From Bacillota bacterium (lineage in GTDB: Bacteria; Bacillota; Clostridia; Lachnospirales; Lachnospiraceae): a stretch of 64,000 nucleotides of DNA. The notes beneath the pieces are model-generated. The model did no database searches and was not told the origin of the DNA. It was given only the letters and a program-made list of their open reading frames with translations. Where the stretch lies: contig JAEYJO010000038.1 in assembly GCA_023408815.1 (NCBI GenBank), positions 40,653-104,652 of the forward strand, written 5' to 3'. Position numbers and translations under genes: made by a program. Shown one piece after another: positions 17,370-26,204 of the stretch; the stretch's first letter is position 1, and the number at the start of each line of letters is the position of its first letter.

Positions 17370-17828
17370 TTATACACACGCTCCTTCCCATGGCATCGGA
17401 CCATCCTGTAAACAAAAGCTTGTTTCACCATTTCCGCATTGAGGAACACATAGTTTGGTCAGAGGATAAAATTCCTGTGCAAACTGTTTTCTAAGTTCCG
17501 CACACTCCTGTGCTTTTTCATGGTAAAGCTTAAGTGCTTCAGCGTCTTTTTCATGAGTGTCTAAATATAATGTCAGATCATCCAGAAAAAAACTTATCTG
17601 ATTAATTTTTGTCATTAATTGTTCCCTTTCTTTTTGCTCTTTTGAAATTCCCAGGCTTTTCAAACCGCTCGCAATAGGATCCGTTGTTCCCATTACCGCT
17701 TCACTCGCAAAAAAAGGCATATTTAAATCTTGGAATATGGTACCGACATTAAGCGCTTCTTCCTGGGAATATAATTCGCCCCACGGCTGTATCGGTACAT
17801 TTGCAATTGCCAAATGATTTTCAGACAT
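17370..17828 (-). CDS. Fused CotJA-CotJB spore coat protein
   Basis: 152-residue protein; start at the ATG ending at 17828, preceded by AAAGGAG. Residues about 1-60 read as CotJA (LAIANVPIQPWGELYSQEEA, then GTIFQDLNMPFF). Residues about 65-152 read as CotJB (KINQISFFLDDLTLYLDTHE, KLYHEKAQECAELRKQF, and a C-terminal GPMPWEGACV). In Bacillus these are separate genes of about 80 and 90 codons; here one uninterrupted frame carries both. The linker contains GLKSLGISKEQKEREQ. It is directly upstream of cotJC in one minus-strand operon. The fusion is read directly; the coat role is from the families. Confidence 0.85.
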   Translation of the reverse strand: MSENHLAIANVPIQPWGELYSQEEALNVGTIFQDLNMPFFASEAVMGTTDPIASGLKSLGISKEQKEREQLMTKINQISFFLDDLTLYLDTHEKDAEALKLYHEKAQECAELRKQFAQEFYPLTKLCVPQCGNGETSFCLQDGPMPWEGACV

Positions 17829-17866
17829 AAAAATCTCCTTTCTTGTCAATACTGTTTTGTAATCAA

Positions 17867-17889
17867 ATGTAACTTTTTAAAAATTACAT
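17867..17889. promoter_or_regulatory. Inverted repeat in the cotJ/amidohydrolase divergent promoter region
   Basis: ATGTAA and TTACAT separated by 11 A/T-rich bases, within the 154-bp gap between divergent genes. Possible operator for either direction. No clear sigma-E or sigma-K promoter could be assigned for cotJ. Confidence 0.35.
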
Positions 17890-17982
17890 TATTAGTATTT
17901 CCCAAAACAGAGTTTTTACATTGGGAATGACTTGTATTTATTTGTACATACCAAGCATATTTTTTTCATTTGGAGGTGATTT

Positions 17983-19152
17983 ATGCTTTTAATAAAGAAC
18001 GGTATAGTGTATACAATCACTGGTGACTTCATAAATCCGGGGAATGTATTGATTGAAGGTGATAAAATAATAGAGGTAGGTAAAGAAATTAAAACAAATT
18101 TAAAAGAGGATACTCTCGTCATTGATGCCAGTGGCCTGTGGGTCATGCCGGGCATAATTGACGCTCATTGCCATATCGGAATAACGGAAGAGAAGGAAGG
18201 GATAGAAGGAGATGACAGCAACGAAGTAACCGAACCCGTGACTCCTTATTTAAGAGCTATAGATGCTGTTAATCCTCTTGATCCTGCTTTTCATAATGCG
18301 TTACAGGCGGGTATAACTTCTGTGATGGTCGGACCGGGAAGTTCAAATGTTGTAGGAGGCCAATTTGCTTTTTTAAAAACACATGGAAGAGTAATTGATA
18401 AAATGGTTGTTATGGCACCCGCTGCAATGAAAGTGGCATTTGGGGAAAATCCGAAGGCTGCCTATAAAGAAATGAATATGAGTCCAACTACCCGAATGTC
18501 TATAGCAGCAATGTTAAGGCAGGAATTATTCCGGGCGGTACAGTATAAGCAAAAGAAAGAAAAAGCGTTGAATAATAGTGAAGATTTTGAAGAAAATTTT
18601 AAATTAGAGTCATGGCTTCCTGTTCTGAATAAGCAGATACCATTAAAAGCACATGTCCATCGTACCGATGATATCTTAACAGCAATTCGAATAGCAAAAG
18701 AGTTTGATCTCGATATGACATTAGATCATTGTACAGAAGGACATATTATTGCAGATGAAATAAAACAGAGTGGTTTTTATGCAATAGTTGGACCTGATCT
18801 GTCTTCCAGAAATAAGCTTGAAGTACAAAATGCCGATTTTAAAACGTCCGGGGTTTTGACCAAAGCAGGAGTGAAAGTAGCGATCATATCGGATCACCCG
18901 GTTACGCTTATTCAATATTTACCGTTATATGCCGGCTTGGCAGCGAAAAAAGGGTTAGGAATTGCAGAAGGACTTAAAGCAATTACAATAAATCCGGCAA
19001 TTATATGCGGAGTAGCGGACAGAGTAGGCAGTTTAGAAGCAGGAAAAGATGCAGATATTGCTATTTTTACAGGTAATCCGATGGAAATTTCAACAGAGAC
19101 CGTCTATACAATAGTAAACGGAGAAATAGTATTTCAAAGAAACAGCAAATAG
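17983..19152 (+). CDS. Amidohydrolase family protein (imidazolonepropionase-like)
   Basis: 389-residue metal-dependent hydrolase of the amidohydrolase superfamily, preceded by GGAGGTGATTT. Metal-binding positions are visible: DAHCHIG, the His of LKAHVHRTDD, the His of MTLDHCTEGH and the Asp of ISDHPVT. A C-terminal strand returns to the N-terminal beta sandwich (GSLEAGKDADIAIFTGNP). The family covers cyclic-imide, imidazolonepropionate and N-acetyl-sugar hydrolases; the substrate cannot be named. It stands alone, divergent from cotJ and upstream of the two-component genes. About 97 bp with no clear terminator separate it from the next gene. Confidence 0.85.
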   Translation: MLLIKNGIVYTITGDFINPGNVLIEGDKIIEVGKEIKTNLKEDTLVIDASGLWVMPGIIDAHCHIGITEEKEGIEGDDSNEVTEPVTPYLRAIDAVNPLDPAFHNALQAGITSVMVGPGSSNVVGGQFAFLKTHGRVIDKMVVMAPAAMKVAFGENPKAAYKEMNMSPTTRMSIAAMLRQELFRAVQYKQKKEKALNNSEDFEENFKLESWLPVLNKQIPLKAHVHRTDDILTAIRIAKEFDLDMTLDHCTEGHIIADEIKQSGFYAIVGPDLSSRNKLEVQNADFKTSGVLTKAGVKVAIISDHPVTLIQYLPLYAGLAAKKGLGIAEGLKAITINPAIICGVADRVGSLEAGKDADIAIFTGNPMEISTETVYTIVNGEIVFQRNSK

Positions 19153-19248
19153 ATGGTAAGGATTGACGCAGTAAGTATTATGTGAGAAAATTTTATATAT
19201 ACGCAGGACCATGGTACGAAAGTGAAAGGGAAAACGGCAAGAGGGAGT

Positions 19249-19926
19249 ATGTATAAGGTTTTAATTGTAGAAGATGACAATACCATAGCAGAGGAAGTAG
19301 GAAGGCATTTAATTAAATGGGGCTATGAAGTGGAGGCAGTTACCGATTTCGGTGACGTACTGGGGCATTTCGGCAGGTTTCTGCCGCAGCTGGTACTGAT
19401 GGACATCGGCCTGCCTTTTTATAATGGATATTATTGGTGCGGAGAAATAAGAAAGGTCTCCCAGGTGCCGGTTATTTTTGTATCTTCGGCTTCCGACAAT
19501 ATGAATATCGTTATGGCGGTAAACATGGGCGGGGATGATTTTATTACGAAGCCTTTTGATTTAGAAGTGCTCGCGGCGAAGGTGCAGGCAATTTTACGCA
19601 GAACCTATTCTTTTTCTGCCCAGACGTCGCTTATGGAATATAAAGGCCTTTTACTGAATCTTTCCGATATGTCTTTGGTATGCCGTAATGAGAAGATAGA
19701 GCTTTCCAAAAACGAATATAAGATCTTGCAGACCTTATTTGAGAATACCGGGAAAACGGTAACCAGAGAAGTCATCATGAAAAGGCTTTGGGACGACGAG
19801 TGCTTTGTGGACGACAATACGCTGACCGTCAATATAAACCGCCTGCGCAAGAAGCTGGAGGGAATTGGTATGGAAGAGCTGATAGTTACGAAAAAGGGAA
19901 TTGGTTATAAGCTAGGGGAATTATGA
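19249..19926 (+). CDS. Response regulator, OmpR family (BceR-like)
   Basis: 225-residue regulator. Start at ATG 19249 (MYKVLIVEDD), preceded by AGAGGGAG; the frame is open from GTG 19222. The REC domain has the phospho-acceptor Asp in VLMDIGLPFYNGYYWC, the hallmark spacing of BceR-type regulators, and Lys in FITKPFDLEVL. The winged-helix DNA-binding domain follows (about residues 130-225: ELSKNEYKILQTLFEN, VDDNTLTVNINRLRKKL). It overlaps the sensor kinase gene by 4 bp. With the adjacent BceAB-like transporter it should form a flux-sensing module against peptide antibiotics. Confidence 0.9.
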   Translation: MYKVLIVEDDNTIAEEVGRHLIKWGYEVEAVTDFGDVLGHFGRFLPQLVLMDIGLPFYNGYYWCGEIRKVSQVPVIFVSSASDNMNIVMAVNMGGDDFITKPFDLEVLAAKVQAILRRTYSFSAQTSLMEYKGLLLNLSDMSLVCRNEKIELSKNEYKILQTLFENTGKTVTREVIMKRLWDDECFVDDNTLTVNINRLRKKLEGIGMEELIVTKKGIGYKLGEL

Positions 19927-21020
19927 GAGAAAAAAAAGAAAGAATTATATTTGGGAATTATTTGAAAGAACGCAGTATATTATTGGCAGCATATGCCATG
20001 GTCGTACTTATTTTTCTGGCGCTGGCAGCCCTTTATGGTTATGACAATAGTGTCATTCATATGTTGTATGCGGTGGTGTTAACTGCTTTTATTGCAGTTC
20101 TTGCCGGAATAACAGATTATATCCACTATAGAAATAAGTGCCTGAAGCTGTACGATGCGCTTTCAAAGAGAGGGGAAAGTGCTTATCATCTGCCGGAGGC
20201 GAAGGTTCTTCCGGAGATGCTTTACGCCGAAATAGTGGTGGCAGCGGAGGAGGATAAGAGACGGCTTGTTTCTGAATTAGATGAAAAAAACCGGGATATG
20301 GCAGATTATTATACGATGTGGATACATCAGATAAAGACTCCTATTTCAGCCTTACGTCTTGTTCTGCAGGGGATGCCTGATAATGAAGCCGTACAGAACA
20401 CGACTGCCGTACAGGACACGGCCGGCGGAAGAGATACGGTTGCCAGGCAAGCCTTTGAAGAGTTGTTTAAAATAGAGCGGTATGCGGAAATGGCCCTATA
20501 CTATGCCAGATTGGACGATATGTCCTCGGATATGATTTTTCAGGAATATGATGTAAACAGGATTATTAAGCGGGCTGTAAAAAAATATTCTCTTCTTTTT
20601 ATTGGCAGCGGGCTTTCCTTTGACCTGGAGGATTTCGAATGCAGGACGGTAACCGATGAGAAGTGGCTTTCTTTTGCTATAGAGCAGATATTATCAAATG
20701 CGCTTAAGTATACGGTAGAAGGGGGTATCCGTATTTACGGAGCAGACGAGGGCGGAAGCCGGTCCGGCGGAAGAGTAAGCCATATTGTGATCGAGGATAC
20801 GGGAATGGGTATATGCGAAAGCGATCTGCCCCGCATTTTTGAAAGGGGGTTTACCGGATACAATGGGAGAATGAACAGAAAGTCTACCGGCATCGGCCTA
20901 TATCTGTGTAAACAAATTATGGACAAGCTGTCTCATAAAATTGAGGTCGGCTCTGCGGTTAATGAGGGAACAAAGGTAATACTGAGCTTCGGGCGGGATG
21001 GTAATGTGACAAAAGTGTAA
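19923..21020 (+). CDS. Sensor histidine kinase, BceS-like intramembrane-sensing type
   Basis: 365-residue kinase with two N-terminal helices (about residues 15-35 and 40-62) joined by a very short loop, so there is no extracellular sensor domain, as in BceS. The H box is WIHQIKTPISALRLVLQG; the ATPase domain has QILSNALKY, EDTGMGI and KSTGIGLYLCK. In this family the kinase senses through the BceAB transporter. An insertion made of an 18-bp imperfect tandem duplication (20388-20423) lies just after the H-box helix, in the turn of the dimerisation hairpin. The gene overlaps the regulator gene. Confidence 0.9.
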   Translation: MREKKERIIFGNYLKERSILLAAYAMVVLIFLALAALYGYDNSVIHMLYAVVLTAFIAVLAGITDYIHYRNKCLKLYDALSKRGESAYHLPEAKVLPEMLYAEIVVAAEEDKRRLVSELDEKNRDMADYYTMWIHQIKTPISALRLVLQGMPDNEAVQNTTAVQDTAGGRDTVARQAFEELFKIERYAEMALYYARLDDMSSDMIFQEYDVNRIIKRAVKKYSLLFIGSGLSFDLEDFECRTVTDEKWLSFAIEQILSNALKYTVEGGIRIYGADEGGSRSGGRVSHIVIEDTGMGICESDLPRIFERGFTGYNGRMNRKSTGIGLYLCKQIMDKLSHKIEVGSAVNEGTKVILSFGRDGNVTKV

Positions 21021-21079
21021 GTTTGGCGGCGGAAATGTAAGGCGAAGCGATGGCAGTACATTTTCTCTTTTTTTATAAT
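21005..21079 (+). promoter_or_regulatory. Candidate response-regulator box and promoter for the transporter genes
   Basis: Three TGTRA-type direct repeats: TGTGAC at 21005, TGTAAG at 21016 and TGTAAG at 21036 (spacings 11 and 20 bp, about one and two helical turns). They lie upstream of a consensus -10 TATAAT (21074-21079) with a poor -35. This fits an OmpR-family activator site in front of the bceA-like gene. Inferred. Confidence 0.4.
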
Positions 21080-21112
21080 AGAGGAAAGATTTATGAAAGA
21101 GAGGATTTATTG

Positions 21113-21901
21113 ATGTCGCTATTGGAAGTAAAAAATGTAAAAAAAATATATACGACGCATCTTGGAGCGGTAAAGGTCCAGGCGCTTTGTGATGTGAACT
21201 TTTCCGTGGAGGAGGGGGAATACGTGGCGATTATGGGCGAGTCGGGTTCGGGAAAAACCACGCTTCTTAATATTTTGGCGTCGCTTGATAAGGCTACCAG
21301 CGGTAAAGTGCTTTTAAATGATAAGAACTTGGCGGAAATCAAGCAAAAGCAGCTTTGTGCTTTTCGAAGAGATCATCTTGGCTTTGTTTTTCAGGATTTC
21401 AATTTACTCGATACTTTGTCTTTACGAGACAATATTTTTCTACCGCTGGTCTTAGCCGGGGCACCTTTTCATAATATGGAGGAAAAACTGCGCCCGTTGG
21501 CGGAAAAACTGGAAATTACAGACTTACTGGATAAATATCCATATGAAGTGTCAGGAGGGCAGAAGCAGCGTGCGGCGGTATGCAGGGCGCTTATCACGGA
21601 ACCGGAAATCGTGTTTGCGGACGAGCCTACCGGAGCCCTGGACTCAAAGGCATCATCTAAGCTTCTTCGGCTTTTTGCGGATATTAACAGAGACGGGCAG
21701 ACGATTCTTATGGTGACCCATAGCATACAAGCGGCAAGCCATGCGGGAAGGATCCTCTTTATCAAGGATGGCTGCGTGTTTCATCAGATATATAGAGGTA
21801 ACCGCTCTAACGAGGAAATGTATAAAATGATTTCTGATGCGCTGACCGTATTGCAGACGGGTAATTACTCTGCGCCATTTGAAAAAGGGGAGGAGTCATG
21901 A
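21113..21901 (+). CDS. ABC transporter ATP-binding protein, BceA-like
   Basis: 262-residue ATPase. Start at ATG 21113 (MSLLEVKNVKKIY), preceded by AGAGGA; the frame is open from 21050. It shows Walker A GESGSGKTTLLNILASLD, FVFQDFNLLDT, signature VSGGQKQRAAVCRAL, Walker B VFADEPTGALDS and switch His in LMVTHSIQAA. It pairs with the ten-helix permease that overlaps its 3' end by 4 bp. In BceAB systems the complex frees lipid II-cycle intermediates from peptide antibiotics such as bacitracin and also acts as the sensor for the kinase. Confidence 0.92.
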   Translation: MSLLEVKNVKKIYTTHLGAVKVQALCDVNFSVEEGEYVAIMGESGSGKTTLLNILASLDKATSGKVLLNDKNLAEIKQKQLCAFRRDHLGFVFQDFNLLDTLSLRDNIFLPLVLAGAPFHNMEEKLRPLAEKLEITDLLDKYPYEVSGGQKQRAAVCRALITEPEIVFADEPTGALDSKASSKLLRLFADINRDGQTILMVTHSIQAASHAGRILFIKDGCVFHQIYRGNRSNEEMYKMISDALTVLQTGNYSAPFEKGEES

Positions 21902-23922
21902 TGGACAGAACGGTTAAGCAATGGCGTATCCTTCCTAAACTGGCATTGACGGGGATGATAAAAAACAAAACGGTCTATTATCCTTACATTTGTGCCGGTA
22001 TTTTTTCCGCATTCACTTATTTTATATTCTCTTCCATATTGCACAATGACATTATAAGCATACTGCCCCATAGCGTATATGCGTGGACCCTTTTGCAGAT
22101 AGGGAGAGTGCTTTTAGGAATTATATTGCTGCCGTTTTTATTTTATACGAATAGTTTTTTGATTAAGAGAAGAAAAAAAGAAATCGGACTATACAATATT
22201 CTAGGGTTGGAAAAGAAGCACATCGGAACGATGATGCTTACGGAGGCGTTGCTTTCGTATATGGCGGCTTTAACGGGAGGAGTCGTAAGCGGAGCGGTGT
22301 TTTCCAAGCTTTTGTTTTTACTGCTCCTTCGCATGACCGGTCTGCCCGTGGACGTGAAGTTCGTGTTTTCCCCCGCGGCATTTGCGGAAACGGCCGTATT
22401 CTTTTTGGGGGTATATTTCCTAAACCTCGTTTGTAATCTGATACAGGTAGGAAAATCTAAGCCGGCGGAGCTTTTATCCGGTAGTAAAAAGGGCGAAAAG
22501 GAACCGAAGCTTTTATGGATATATGCGATTATGGGTACGGTAATCCTGGCAGGAGGATATGCTATCTCCATTCGTTCGAAGGTAGATTCCATGATATTTC
22601 TTAACTTTTTTCTCGCAGTCTTTCTCGTGATCGCAGGCACCTATTTTTTGTTTACATCGGGAAGTGTGGCTTTATTAAAGATTCTTAAGAGAAATAAAAA
22701 TGTTTATTATAAGCCTGCTAACTTTATCACGATTTCCGGTATGTTTTATCGCATGAAAAAGAATGCGGCAAGCCTTGTGAACATTTGTATTTTTTCTACA
22801 ATGGTGATTATTACGTTGGTTTGTACCTCGTCTCTATATATGGGATTAGACGGGGCGCTGCATTTTGATTATCCTTATGATACGGACATTTATTTTCAAA
22901 GCGAAGAGGCAAAAGGGGAGGATATAAGCGGCGGGGTGATGACCTTCGGCGAAAAGAAAGGCGTAGACATAAAAGGGCTGGTATCCTATGAACGTATCTC
23001 GTTGTCTTGCGGGAAGGAAGGCAGCACTTTTAACACGAGATTCCCGGAGAACTCACGAAGCGGGGATAATTACAAGGTCAATATCATTACTCTTGAAGAT
23101 TATAATAAAATAGAAAACGTGCAGGAAACGCTGGAAGAAGGCGAGGTGTTCATTTTTTCCAGCGGAGCTGATTTCTACTATGATACGGTAACGTTTATGG
23201 GAAGGTCTTTTGTGATAAAAAAAGAGCTGAAGGAAATAACGATAGAACCCAAATCGGAAAAAAACACATTTCTGGGAGAGTTCTATATCATTGTGAGAGA
23301 TGATAAGACGCATGATGAGTTGGTCGAAAGCTGGGCCAGAAAAAATGGTGTGGAGGATGTGGCGGGCTTCATAAACAGCGACTATAAGATCATCAGATTT
23401 AACATGGACGGAGAAGCTGCGAATCAGGATGTATTTATGAAGGAACTTAAGACCTGGAGTGAAGGCAGGCCGGGATTTGTAGAGTTTGATAATAATCAGG
23501 AAGGCCGGGCGCAGCTTCTTAGCATGTATGGAGGACTGTTGTTTATCGGTATCCTGTTCAGCGTTGTTTTTCTCATGTGCCTGCTGCTGATCATGTACTA
23601 CAAACAGATTTCAGAGGGTTATGAGGATAGAGACAGCTTTTTCATTATGCAAAAGGTAGGCATGAGCGAGAAAGAAATCAAGACCACGATACACAGGCAG
23701 ATACTTCTCGTTTTCTTCCTGCCCCTTATGGGAGCGGTACTGCATACCATAGCCGGGCTTTTTATGGTGGATCAGCTATTTGCGACATTGCGGTTCTTCA
23801 ATACCTTCCTGCTGGTGATCTGTGCGGCTGCGGTAACTGTGATATTCATCACTTTTTATGGACTAAGTTACCTTATGACGGCCAAGACCTATTATAAAAT
23901 AGTAAGACAAGGCAACACTTGA
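21898..23922 (+). CDS. ABC transporter permease, BceB-like
   Basis: 674-residue permease with the BceB layout: N-terminal helix, an FtsX-type group of helices (about residues 55-170), paired helices near 205-255, a large extracellular domain (about 310-530) and C-terminal helices (about 545-670). RRKKEIGLYNILGLEKKHIG is typical of the family. The start overlaps the ATPase stop (ATGATGG, with GGGGAGGAG upstream), implying tight coupling. The extracellular domain is thought to give antibiotic specificity; the peptide recognised cannot be predicted. Last gene of the response regulator-kinase-ATPase-permease set. Confidence 0.9.
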   Translation: MMDRTVKQWRILPKLALTGMIKNKTVYYPYICAGIFSAFTYFIFSSILHNDIISILPHSVYAWTLLQIGRVLLGIILLPFLFYTNSFLIKRRKKEIGLYNILGLEKKHIGTMMLTEALLSYMAALTGGVVSGAVFSKLLFLLLLRMTGLPVDVKFVFSPAAFAETAVFFLGVYFLNLVCNLIQVGKSKPAELLSGSKKGEKEPKLLWIYAIMGTVILAGGYAISIRSKVDSMIFLNFFLAVFLVIAGTYFLFTSGSVALLKILKRNKNVYYKPANFITISGMFYRMKKNAASLVNICIFSTMVIITLVCTSSLYMGLDGALHFDYPYDTDIYFQSEEAKGEDISGGVMTFGEKKGVDIKGLVSYERISLSCGKEGSTFNTRFPENSRSGDNYKVNIITLEDYNKIENVQETLEEGEVFIFSSGADFYYDTVTFMGRSFVIKKELKEITIEPKSEKNTFLGEFYIIVRDDKTHDELVESWARKNGVEDVAGFINSDYKIIRFNMDGEAANQDVFMKELKTWSEGRPGFVEFDNNQEGRAQLLSMYGGLLFIGILFSVVFLMCLLLIMYYKQISEGYEDRDSFFIMQKVGMSEKEIKTTIHRQILLVFFLPLMGAVLHTIAGLFMVDQLFATLRFFNTFLLVICAAAVTVIFITFYGLSYLMTAKTYYKIVRQGNT

Positions 23923-23924
23923 TT

Positions 23925-26000
23925 TTACTCTGACCGGAAGGCGGAGAGACTGCTCCGGAGCAGTGCTGATATTTCATTGCACGCGTTGACTTCGTCGCGG
24001 ATGCCGTGAAGGACTACGGCGAACTCGGAGGTCAGCTGTGCAATTCCTGTAATATTTCCGCTGCTTTCATTCATGGTATCAAAGATATGAGAAATATTGT
24101 TGTCCATGAGCGCAAAGGAAACCCGCAGCTGTTCCGCATGCTCCGAGAAACGTTCCATCATTCGGGAAATCTCGGTAGCGTCCGCATAGTAGTTATTGGC
24201 AATATCCGTAAAAAAGACATAATCATTGATAACAGATGTGTCAATAAAGGACAAAATATTATTAGCATCCAGAGCCAGCTTTTCTACGGCTGCCGTTACG
24301 ACTTCGCTGATATCCTGAATCTTCCCTGCGGCATTCTTGCTGCTTTCCGCAAGAGAGCGGATTTCAGAGGCAACTACGGAAAAACCGTGGCTGGATGAGC
24401 CGGCTCTTGCCGCCTCAATGGAGGCGTTTAAGGATAAGAGGTTAGTCCGCTTGGATATATCCAGGATTTCATCGGTCAATTTGCCGATCATAGCGGCTTT
24501 GCCGCTTTCTTCCATGGAAAGATTAAGATTTTCTCTCATGGATGTTAACACCTCCATAGCGGAGGTCTTTCCATGTATTGCATTTTTTTCCAGTCCTTCC
24601 GCCTTCTGCATCATATCGAGAGTATAGGTTTTTCCCTCTTTGGAAAAATCCGCGATTGCTGTGGCAAAGCTTAAATTTTTCGAAGAACTGCTTTTCAGTG
24701 TATCGGTGGCTTCGGAAGCCTCTTGTGTACCTGCGGCAATTTGCTGCAGATGAGAGGATATGTGGTCGATATTCGCATCGGAGGAAGCAATGTGTTCCGA
24801 TACTTCACTTACCGTAAGGGTTAAGTCACGGGATTGCGAATCCAGACCGGATAGTACGTGCTCTAAGCCGGCGGCAAGGGTAAACATGGAGGATTTCAGG
24901 GCTTTTATTTCCTTCGTATTTTTATAAGGAAGCTTTTTCTCACGAAGATTGGTTACCCCGGAGGACAACAATGATGTTTGCTCCGCGATCCAGCGGAAGA
25001 GAGAAGAAATTCTCTGAGACATCATGATGGTACCCAGGCCTCCGGTCAGGCATATGAGAAGCATGCTTATGATCATAGTTTTGATCAGTCCATATACCAG
25101 TACAAAGGATTCCGACAGCGGAGAGACGATGCATATGGACATGCCTCTTACCCCCAATGGATAATAAGAATAGAGAAAGCTGGTATTACCGCTCTTGGCG
25201 ATGACACTGCCATTCTCTCCCTGGGTCATAGAGAGATAAACCTTCTTAAGGTCGTCAGGAATCTGGGTATAAGCCGCCATAGCTTCGGTATCGCTTTCAT
25301 CAGGAACTCCAAAACGGGTATTCAATACCAGGGATTGATCCGGATGGGCAGAGACGGTACCATCGGAGTTGAGCATGAAGACATAACCGTTATCTGTGAA
25401 CTGATAGTTGTTCAATATGTCGGAGATACATTCCAGACGGAGATAACCGATGAGCACCCCTACCTTTTTGTCGTTTCGATATATGGGCGTGCTGATTCCA
25501 AGAACAGCCCTGCCGGTGCTGACAGAGATAGCAGGCTCGCTCACATAGGTTTTTTCCTCTTTCCAAGGCATGGCAAAGGCTTCCTGCGTGCGGATAGAAT
25601 AACCATGGCCATCTTTTCCTTCGGTATGTACCTGCTCGGTGCCATATTGGTTGGCGATCAGGAAGTGGGACCAGACATCAGAACCTTCCACTGCCAGTAA
25701 AGCTTGCAGATAGGGCTCCGCTTGTGTATAGTCCATGCTTTTTACGCTTTCCTGCATAGCTGCGGTTTCTACAATAGCGGTATATTTATCGATTTCCGTC
25801 CGCATTTGATTACTGAGCATGGAAGCATAAATAGTGCTCTTATGCTCGGTCTCCTCTTTTACCGTATGATAGGTATAAAGAGTGATAATAGATAATAAGA
25901 GAAGAAAGGGTAAAACAAAGATTAAGGAGAGATTCTTAAAAAATTGTATTTTCAAAGAGTGGTCTTTACGTTTCATAAAAGAGCGGTCTTTACGTTTCAT
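23925..26000 (-). CDS. Methyl-accepting chemotaxis protein with Cache-type sensor
   Basis: About 691-residue chemoreceptor, convergent with the permease gene and only 2 bp from its stop. Layout: a basic N-terminus, TM1 (about residues 22-44), a double-Cache-like extracytoplasmic domain (about 50-285, with GYVFMLNSDGTVSAHPDQSL), TM2 (about 290-315) and a signalling domain with tip ISKRTNLLSLNASIEAARAG. The start is ambiguous: two 24-bp imperfect tandem copies encode MKRKDRSF / MKRKDHSL, giving possible ATGs ending at 26012, 26000 and 25976, none with an ideally spaced site. It is separate from the che operon and probably feeds the same arrays. Cache domains usually bind small organic ligands. 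Confidence 0.88.
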   Translation of the reverse strand: MKRKDRSFMKRKDHSLKIQFFKNLSLIFVLPFLLLLSIITLYTYHTVKEETEHKSTIYASMLSNQMRTEIDKYTAIVETAAMQESVKSMDYTQAEPYLQALLAVEGSDVWSHFLIANQYGTEQVHTEGKDGHGYSIRTQEAFAMPWKEEKTYVSEPAISVSTGRAVLGISTPIYRNDKKVGVLIGYLRLECISDILNNYQFTDNGYVFMLNSDGTVSAHPDQSLVLNTRFGVPDESDTEAMAAYTQIPDDLKKVYLSMTQGENGSVIAKSGNTSFLYSYYPLGVRGMSICIVSPLSESFVLVYGLIKTMIISMLLICLTGGLGTIMMSQRISSLFRWIAEQTSLLSSGVTNLREKKLPYKNTKEIKALKSSMFTLAAGLEHVLSGLDSQSRDLTLTVSEVSEHIASSDANIDHISSHLQQIAAGTQEASEATDTLKSSSSKNLSFATAIADFSKEGKTYTLDMMQKAEGLEKNAIHGKTSAMEVLTSMRENLNLSMEESGKAAMIGKLTDEILDISKRTNLLSLNASIEAARAGSSSHGFSVVASEIRSLAESSKNAAGKIQDISEVVTAAVEKLALDANNILSFIDTSVINDYVFFTDIANNYYADATEISRMMERFSEHAEQLRVSFALMDNNISHIFDTMNESSGNITGIAQLTSEFAVVLHGIRDEVNACNEISALLRSSLSAFRSE

Positions 26001-26204
26001 ATAAGCAACCATGCCTTTCTTATTCTCTGTATAAGCCGTATATTCCAAGGTTGTAAAAAGATAATGGGCTATGGACAGTTTATGTCATATAAGGGAGAAG
26101 TTCTATCAAGAGTTTGTAAAGTTGAGGTAAAAAAATTTTTACAAAGGTTCCTAACCGTCTTAAAATGGTGTATAGTATAAGGAAGATAAAACAGGGAGGA
26201 TGGC

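Noticed and set aside
24978..25700. 240-codon plus-strand frame opposite the Cache MCP, and the other plus-strand frames there
   Set aside because: Antisense shadows of a strongly supported MCP; no ribosome binding sites or recognisable domains.
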